From Campylobacteraceae bacterium (GTDB lineage Bacteria > Campylobacterota > Campylobacteria > Campylobacterales > Sulfurovaceae), in contig JALVXO010000145.1 of NCBI GenBank assembly GCA_027022775.1, positions 1 through 10,071 of the forward strand: 10,071 bases of DNA. Reading direction: 5' to 3'. A program made the translations under genes and the position numbers. The notes under the pieces are model-generated. The model was not told where the DNA came from, ran no database searches, and saw only the letters and a list, made by a program, of their open reading frames with translations. Below, piece after piece: positions 6,219-10,071 of this stretch. Within the stretch, counting starts at the first letter, position 1. Every line of letters starts with the position of its first letter.

Positions 6219-6247
6219 TTGACTGGTTAACTGGTTATTGGTATATT
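6219..6247 (+). promoter_or_regulatory. sigma70-type promoter for the DUF1456 gene
   Basis: TTGACT (6219-6224), a 17-base spacer and TATATT (6242-6247), with TGG just before the -10 as an extended element. This is the best -35/-10 pair I saw in the window. It lies inside repeat sequence, about 100 bases upstream of the start at 6351, and its -10 is part of an inverted repeat. Confidence 0.6.
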
Positions 6248-6287
6248 GGAAAATTTAACACCTCTCCCAATATACCAGTAACCAATA
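6229..6287 (+). repeat. imperfect 21-base inverted repeat rich in TGGTT
   Basis: Bases 6229-6249 and 6267-6287 are inverted copies matching at 18 of 21 positions, with a continuous 18-bp core when one G-T pair is allowed (6232-6249 with 6267-6284). The left side continues upstream as TGGTT repeated at steps of 7 or 8 bases from about 6216. Confidence 0.65.
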
Positions 6288-6302
6288 CACAAAAACCGTG
6301 GA

Positions 6303-6330
6303 TTATTCCATATTCCGCATTCAGTATTCC
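6303..6330 (+). repeat. array of four 7-base units upstream of the DUF1456 gene
   Basis: Units are TTATTCC at 6303, ATATTCC at 6310, GCATTCA at 6317 and GTATTCC at 6324. They copy the unit order of 5966-5993, with the third base changed from T to A in every unit. A 14-base sequence just before it (AAAAACCGTGGATT, 6291-6304) is identical to 5899-5912 at the end of REP copy A. Confidence 0.65.
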
Positions 6331-6350
6331 AAACAGAGGAGCTTAAAAAA

Positions 6351-6812
6351 ATGAAACCTGGTGAAATTATCAGAGCTTTAAAAGATGCGTTAAATTTAAA
6401 CCGCAGGCAGATACAGCATATTTATGAATTAGAAGAGTTTCCAATAACACTTGAGCGGCTGGATACTATTTTAAAAAAGCGCTCTAAAAAAAACAGTGCC
6501 AATGCAACTTATGAAGAGCTGGGGGTCTTTTTAGACGGTTTAATATCTTACAAAAGAGGAAAAAGCCAAACAGCTACGCCAGAAGATGTGGTTTTAGACA
6601 ATAATTTAATTTTAAAAAAAATAAGGGCAGCGCTCAATTTAAAAGAGTATGAAATTGCAATAATTTTTGAATTGGCAGATTACAAAATAAGCAAAAGCAC
6701 AATTAAAGATATGTTCCGCTCAAACACCCACCCCAAATTCAAAGAGTGCAGCAACAAAACCCTCCAAGCCTTCCTGGAAGGGCTGGAAGAGTTTTATTTT
6801 GTAGGTGATTAA
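6351..6812 (+). CDS. DUF1456 (YehS-like) protein
   Basis: A 153-residue protein with two tandem DUF1456 repeats, about 1-72 and 84-148. Each has the pattern I-x-x-AL-x-L followed by an I-x-x-I-(Y/F)-ELxx segment, then a FLxGL motif (FLDGLISYKRG and FLEGLEEFY). The second repeat carries the family CSNKTLQAFLEGL signature. E. coli YehS has nearly the same length and layout. The fold is helical and cytosolic, and its function is unknown, so none is proposed. GAGGAG lies 9-10 bases before the ATG. The leader is made of repeats, and a good promoter is at 6219-6247. The stop codon shares bases with that of the convergent gene on the other strand. Confidence 0.85.
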   Translation: MKPGEIIRALKDALNLNRRQIQHIYELEEFPITLERLDTILKKRSKKNSANATYEELGVFLDGLISYKRGKSQTATPEDVVLDNNLILKKIRAALNLKEYEIAIIFELADYKISKSTIKDMFRSNTHPKFKECSNKTLQAFLEGLEEFYFVGD

Positions 6813-7480
6813 AAGTCGTAAGAAATTCCTGTTGTTAATGCAGATGAACGCAATACTGCTTTAACACCGCCATATTTGCCGTTTCTGTTTTTGCCAAGAT
6901 AAGTGTAATCGGTAAAAAGTTTAAAATTATTTTTTAATTTATAATCTACCCCTACTCCAACCTGCATTGATGTTTTATAGCTTTTCAAACTGGTATCTTG
7001 AATACTGTTTGCCATCACTTTGCCTACACCAATTAAAGAGTAGATATTTGTATTTTTATAAATTTGGTATTTCGGTTTTAAAAATAGACTTAAACTTTTA
7101 AAATCCACACCATTTGCATAAGCAGCAGAAATCAATGCCCTTGTTTCTGCCGAAAGATATTTATTAAAATTGTAACCTGCAACTACAGAGAGATCAGTCA
7201 TACGGTTATTTTTATCTTTATAAGAGAATAACGAAGTGGATGTATCTGCAGCAAGCGAAGAGAGCGCCAGCCCCATACCAGCATAAAACCCGCTTTTTAA
7301 AGGCTCTGGCGTTATTATTCTAGGCATATATAAAGACCTATCCTTGCTATTGAGAGTACTGTTTGCATCAGGTTTTGCAAAAACATCTGTTGCAGGTTCG
7401 ATTGGTTCTATTCCACCGCCGCTGTAAACAAGAGTAGTTAACAAAAAAATTGTAGATAATGATGTTTTTAAGTTTTTCAT
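6809..7480 (-). CDS. outer membrane beta-barrel protein
   Basis: A 223-residue protein with a cleavable signal peptide (KNLKTSLSTIFLLTTLVYS). A low-complexity stretch GGIEPIEPATD follows, as in many epsilonproteobacterial surface proteins. Alternating polar and hydrophobic strands ending in aromatic residues come after it: GFYAGMGLAL, DLSVVAGYNF, LKPKYQIY, MQVGVGVDYKL, KLFTDYTYLG and a final TTGISYDF with C-terminal Phe. This fits a small OmpA-like or OmpW-like eight-strand barrel. I cannot name the ligand or family precisely. The start at 7480 is chosen because GGAGG lies 7 bases before it; an in-frame ATG eight codons upstream lacks a site and would put a poor N-terminus before the signal peptide. 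It has its own extended -10 promoter. Confidence 0.8.
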   Translation of the reverse strand: MKNLKTSLSTIFLLTTLVYSGGGIEPIEPATDVFAKPDANSTLNSKDRSLYMPRIITPEPLKSGFYAGMGLALSSLAADTSTSLFSYKDKNNRMTDLSVVAGYNFNKYLSAETRALISAAYANGVDFKSLSLFLKPKYQIYKNTNIYSLIGVGKVMANSIQDTSLKSYKTSMQVGVGVDYKLKNNFKLFTDYTYLGKNRNGKYGGVKAVLRSSALTTGISYDF

Positions 7481-7524
7481 TTCTCTTCCTCCATTTTGAA
7501 CCAATCAATGATTCTATTTTTAAT

Positions 7525-7533
7525 ATTATAACA
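7525..7533 (-). promoter_or_regulatory. extended -10 promoter of the outer membrane barrel gene
   Basis: On the minus strand TGTTATAAT (7533 down to 7525) is a consensus extended -10 element, preceded by a T-rich stretch and no clear -35. This is the usual form of vegetative promoters in Campylobacter relatives. It lies in the 104-base gap after murI, about 45 bases upstream of the start codon. Confidence 0.65.
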
Positions 7534-7584
7534 TATAAAAAACTGTTTTATCTTAAATAATATTAAAACTGGAAAATAAATGTA

Positions 7585-8319
7585 TTAAAGCCATTTTTTT
7601 GAGATATTTCGTAACCCTTCAACATTATCGGAAGCATAAATTGTAATTTCCGGTTTTTTATCGGTTTTTTTATAGCCTTTATGGAGAAGATACTCTACTA
7701 TAGCTTCGCCTGAATGTATTAATACAGGGCGGCTATTAAAGTAATTTTTTATAGCTTTAGAAATCAGCGGAAAGTGTGTGCAGCCAAGAATTATGGCATC
7801 TGGGGTTTTAATGCTGTTAAAATAGTGATTTAACATTTCATCCAAAACCGGACCCTCTAAAATCCCCTCTTCTACTATCGGCACAAGCATTCCTGTCTGA
7901 ATAGAGGTTAAATTTTTAAAGCCAAGGTTTTGAAGATTTTTCTGATATTCCCCCGAATTTATTGTAGCGCGGGTTCCAATAATTAAAATATTTGCATCCT
8001 GCCTTTTTATTTTATTTGCAAGCGCCCAAATTCCAGGCTCAATTACCCCGTAAACCGGATATTTTGCCTTTTGGCGCATATCGTTTAAAGCGTAAGCGCT
8101 GACTGTGTTGCAAGCTGTTATTAAAACATCTATGTCGAAATTGTTAAAAAACTCTATAGCCTCCAGGCCGTATCTTATAATTGTGTTTGAATCTTTTGGC
8201 CCGTAAGGAACGCGGGCTGTATCGCCGTAGTAAACAATTTCTTCAAAAAGCGGGTTTTCCAGCAGAGATTTAGCAACCGTAAGCCCGCCAGCACCAGAAT
8301 CGAAAACACCTACACGCAC
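7585..8319 (-). CDS. murI: glutamate racemase MurI
   Basis: A 244-residue cofactor-independent racemase making D-glutamate for peptidoglycan. The N-terminal GVFDSGAGGLT motif holds the catalytic-site Asp7. The two catalytic cysteines are Cys70 (ACNTVSA) and Cys180 (LGCTHFP), with His182 beside the second. These positions match Helicobacter pylori MurI almost exactly. YGDTARVPYG at 31-40 is the substrate-binding loop. The start is GTG, eight bases after the end of rho, with only a weak AAGG site, so translation is probably coupled to rho. No typical terminator hairpin with a U run follows. Confidence 0.95.
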   Translation of the reverse strand: MRVGVFDSGAGGLTVAKSLLENPLFEEIVYYGDTARVPYGPKDSNTIIRYGLEAIEFFNNFDIDVLITACNTVSAYALNDMRQKAKYPVYGVIEPGIWALANKIKRQDANILIIGTRATINSGEYQKNLQNLGFKNLTSIQTGMLVPIVEEGILEGPVLDEMLNHYFNSIKTPDAIILGCTHFPLISKAIKNYFNSRPVLIHSGEAIVEYLLHKGYKKTDKKPEITIYASDNVEGLRNISKKWL

Positions 8320-8327
8320 AGGCAGCC

Positions 8328-9668
8328 TTATGCGCCTTCATTCATTATAGAGAGAAACTCTTCATTGCTTTTGGTATTGAGCATCTTTTTATAAAGGAAG
8401 CGCAGCCCTTCTACCTCTTCCATTCCCTGCATAGCATTTCTGATAGCCCAAACTTTTTGCATAGTGGTAGCATCGAGCAAAAGCTCCTCTTTTCTTGTGC
8501 CAGATTTCGTAACATCAATTGCAGGATAAATTCTGCGCTCTGCAATGTGGCGGCTTAATACAATTTCGGAGTTTCCGGTTCCTTTAAACTCTTCGAAAAT
8601 AACTTCATCCATTTTAGAACCGGTATCTATAAGCGCTGTGGCAACAATTGTCAAACTGCCGCCAAATTCGATATTTCTTGCCGCACCGAAAAATCTTTTA
8701 GGCTTATGGAGCGCATTTGCATCAACCCCGCCCGATAAAACCTTTCCAGAGCTTGGAGTTACAGTATTGTAAGCGCGCGCCAGCCTAGTAATAGAATCTA
8801 GCAAAATTACAACATCCTGCCCGGCTTCTACCCGTCTTTTTGCCCTCTCTATAACCATTTCTGCAGTGCGCACATGGTTTTGAGCCGGCATATCAAAAGT
8901 GGAGCTGTAAACCTCGCCTTTAACCGAGCGCTGCATATCTGTTACCTCTTCTGGGCGCTCATCTACAAGCAAAACCATTAAAATTACATCAGGATTATTG
9001 TGAGTAATACCGTGCGCTATCTCTTTTAAAAGTTCGGTTTTACCGGTTCTTGGAGGTGCAACAATCAAAGAGCGCTGACCCTTGCCAATCGGGGCAAAAA
9101 GGTCAATTACGCGCCCTGTTAATTTAACCGGATTATACTCTAACTTAAGCTGCTCTTGCGGATACAATGGTGTAAGGTTATCAAAAAGAGGTCTCTGTTT
9201 CGCCTGCTCTACAGGCATATAGTTTATTGCTTCTATTTTTAAAAGAGCGTAATATTTCTCTTGATCTTTTGGCTGTCTTACCTGTCCGGTTATCACATCC
9301 CCGTTGCGCAGTGCAAACTTTTTAATTTGCGTCGAACTTACATAAGTATCATTGCTTGAGTTTGCAAAATTGCCGTCTATAGAGCGCAAAAAGCCGTATC
9401 CATCAGGCATTATTTCTAAAATTCCGGTATATAAAATATACCCTCCCTGGCTTACCTGCGCTTTTAAAATTTCAAAAATCAAATCTTTCCGCTGATGCTC
9501 ATTTGGGTTGTCAACCCCCAGCTCCTGGGCAATCTGCACAAGTTTTTCTAAAGGCTCTTCCTGAAGGTCTTCTAATGTGTAACCCTCAACAGGTATATGT
9601 GTTCTCTGGTGCTGTTTTCTATATGTTCCATTAGAACTGACTCTTGTTTGCTGTTTTGAATCGTTCAT
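8328..9668 (-). CDS. rho: transcription termination factor Rho
   Basis: A 446-residue hexameric RNA-dependent ATPase. An N-terminal helical domain follows a polar, poorly conserved first 20 residues. Next is the RNA-binding cold-shock-like domain with PDGYGFLRS at about 88-96. The ATPase domain has Walker A APPRTGKT at 204-211, Walker B VVILLDS, and the Q/R-loop region GGVDANALHKPKRFFGAARN. ATG at 9668 is chosen because AGAGG lies 4 bases upstream and because relatives begin with a short polar stretch here. An in-frame ATG at 9704 would add MLHKLHINLRGY, which overlaps a short leader frame and is less likely. The gene heads a pair with murI. A leader with its own hairpin and open frame precedes it. 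Confidence 0.95.
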   Translation of the reverse strand: MNDSKQQTRVSSNGTYRKQHQRTHIPVEGYTLEDLQEEPLEKLVQIAQELGVDNPNEHQRKDLIFEILKAQVSQGGYILYTGILEIMPDGYGFLRSIDGNFANSSNDTYVSSTQIKKFALRNGDVITGQVRQPKDQEKYYALLKIEAINYMPVEQAKQRPLFDNLTPLYPQEQLKLEYNPVKLTGRVIDLFAPIGKGQRSLIVAPPRTGKTELLKEIAHGITHNNPDVILMVLLVDERPEEVTDMQRSVKGEVYSSTFDMPAQNHVRTAEMVIERAKRRVEAGQDVVILLDSITRLARAYNTVTPSSGKVLSGGVDANALHKPKRFFGAARNIEFGGSLTIVATALIDTGSKMDEVIFEEFKGTGNSEIVLSRHIAERRIYPAIDVTKSGTRKEELLLDATTMQKVWAIRNAMQGMEEVEGLRFLYKKMLNTKSNEEFLSIMNEGA

Positions 9669-9682
9669 GTATCCTCTTAAAT

Positions 9683-9709
9683 TTATATGAAGTTTATGTA
9701 GCATTTCAT
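9683..9709 (-). CDS. possible rho leader peptide (MKCYINFI)
   Basis: An eight-codon open frame, ATG at 9709 to TAA at 9683-9685, ends 14 bases before the rho start. AGGTGA lies just upstream, matching six bases of the 16S rRNA 3' end, with five bases between AGG and ATG. The AGG is also the 3' end of a hairpin at 9715-9752. Translation would affect ribosome loading at rho. A leader frame before rho is known in E. coli; homology is not implied. Confidence 0.4.
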   Translation of the reverse strand: MKCYINFI

Positions 9710-9714
9710 GCTCA

Positions 9715-9752
9715 CCTAAACTGTATCGGCAGATTCCAATACGCTGTTTAGG
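9715..9752 (-). promoter_or_regulatory. hairpin in the rho leader covering a ribosome binding site
   Basis: CCTAAAC (9715-9721) and GTTTAGG (9746-9752) pair perfectly, with an inner GTAT/ATAC pairing (9723-9726 with 9739-9742) and a 12-base loop. On the transcript the 3' arm GUUUAGG contains most of the AGGUGA site of the short leader frame, so folding would hide it. It could act in rho autoregulation, by inference. Confidence 0.5.
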
Positions 9753-9779
9753 ATTGTAAGCATTACATGTAGCAGGGTT

Positions 9780-9785
9780 ATTATA
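9780..9785 (-). promoter_or_regulatory. probable rho promoter (-10)
   Basis: TATAAT on the minus strand (9785 down to 9780) lies in the gap between the upstream regulator gene and rho. TTGCTT at 9806-9801 is a possible -35 with a short 15-base spacer. Transcription would begin near 9773 and leave a leader of about 105 bases before the rho start, holding the hairpin and the short open frame. Confidence 0.5.
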
Positions 9786-9816
9786 AACTTTTTACTCTTA
9801 AAGCAATGTTAATATT

Positions 9817-10071
9817 TCAGTAGTTTTCCAACATTTTTAAAACTTTTTGAGCATTTTTAAGCGCCACTACCCTTTTTTTATCTTCTAATATACCCTCTTT
9901 TTTCAACTCTTTTATGTGCCTGTCGATAATGTGGCGCACCGTTCCAATAAGTGTGGCTATTTCGGAGTGTGAAAGTTTGTCTAAAATATCAACCCCTTTT
10001 GTATTGATTGTTTCAATATTTTTTAGCAAAAGCTTTAAAAGCCTGCTTTTTGTATCAAGCAGCGAAAGGTC
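9817..10071 (-). CDS. Crp/Fnr-family transcriptional regulator (C-terminal part, cut by window edge)
   Basis: The last 84 residues are in the window and the frame is open to the right edge, so the annotated start lies outside. The sequence KLSHSEIATLIGTVRHIIDRHIKELKKEGIL is the winged-helix HTH of the Crp/Fnr family. HSEIATLIG is the first helix of the motif and TVRHIIDRHIKELKKEG the recognition helix. The preceding RLLKLLLKNIETINTK fits the linker after the dimerisation helix. The N-terminal sensor domain is unseen, so whether it binds a nucleotide, an Fe-S cluster or heme cannot be said. The TGA stop is 30 or so bases upstream of the rho -10 element. Confidence 0.85.
   Translation of the reverse strand, partial: DLSLLDTKSRLLKLLLKNIETINTKGVDILDKLSHSEIATLIGTVRHIIDRHIKELKKEGILEDKKRVVALKNAQKVLKMLENY

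Noticed and set aside
5784..6330. CRISPR array or tandem-repeat origin
   Set aside because: The repeats are 7-base degenerate units without spacers, and no Cas genes or DnaA-box cluster were seen.
6053..6346. Plus-strand open frame of 97 codons
   Set aside because: It is translated repeat sequence (REP copy B, dRS3-like palindrome, TGGTT repeat); it ends just before the real DUF1456 start and has no plausible start site.
9669..9704. Upstream in-frame ATG of rho at 9704
   Set aside because: Its spacing from AGGTGA is long, and a good AGAGG site serves the ATG at 9668, which gives a normal Rho N-terminus.

Overview
The window reads as a chromosomal segment of a Campylobacterota (epsilonproteobacterial) hydrogen oxidiser. 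The support is an AT-rich composition, a hydABC(D) uptake hydrogenase operon of the Wolinella/Campylobacter type, a HydA with a long extension ahead of its Tat motif, a Rho of epsilonproteobacterial type, and a rho-murI pair as I recall it from Helicobacter. I cannot fix the genus.

Left block (1-4007, minus strand): hydA (small subunit), hydB (large subunit), hydC (cytochrome b) and the start of hydD (maturation protease, cut by the window edge), transcribed leftwards. HydA and HydB form the periplasm-facing [NiFe] enzyme. HydC passes electrons from H2 to the quinone pool. HydD would trim the C-terminal tail of HydB. Two hairpins separate hydC from hydD. HydA has Asn where the second Cys of the proximal-cluster CxxC motif is expected.

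Centre (4008-5779): a divergent promoter region with TGAAT/ATTCA palindromes separates hydA from ychF (plus strand), which is followed by a DUF302 lipoprotein gene.

Repeat island (5780-6350): about 570 bases without a credible gene, packed with repeats. It holds two roughly 80% identical REP-like elements, several arrays of degenerate 7-base units, a short REP with a GAAA loop that fits the neisserial dRS3 pattern, and a long imperfect inverted repeat overlapping a good sigma70-type promoter for the next gene.

Right block (6351-10071): a plus-strand DUF1456 (YehS-like) gene converges on a minus-strand outer-membrane barrel gene, the two stop codons sharing one TTAA. Then come murI and rho as a minus-strand pair. 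The rho leader holds a hairpin and an eight-codon open frame with a strong ribosome binding site. The C-terminal end of a Crp/Fnr-family regulator closes the window.

No wholly new multi-gene system is evident. The items most worth checking are the HydA ligand change, the coordinated 7-base repeat cassettes and the rho leader.
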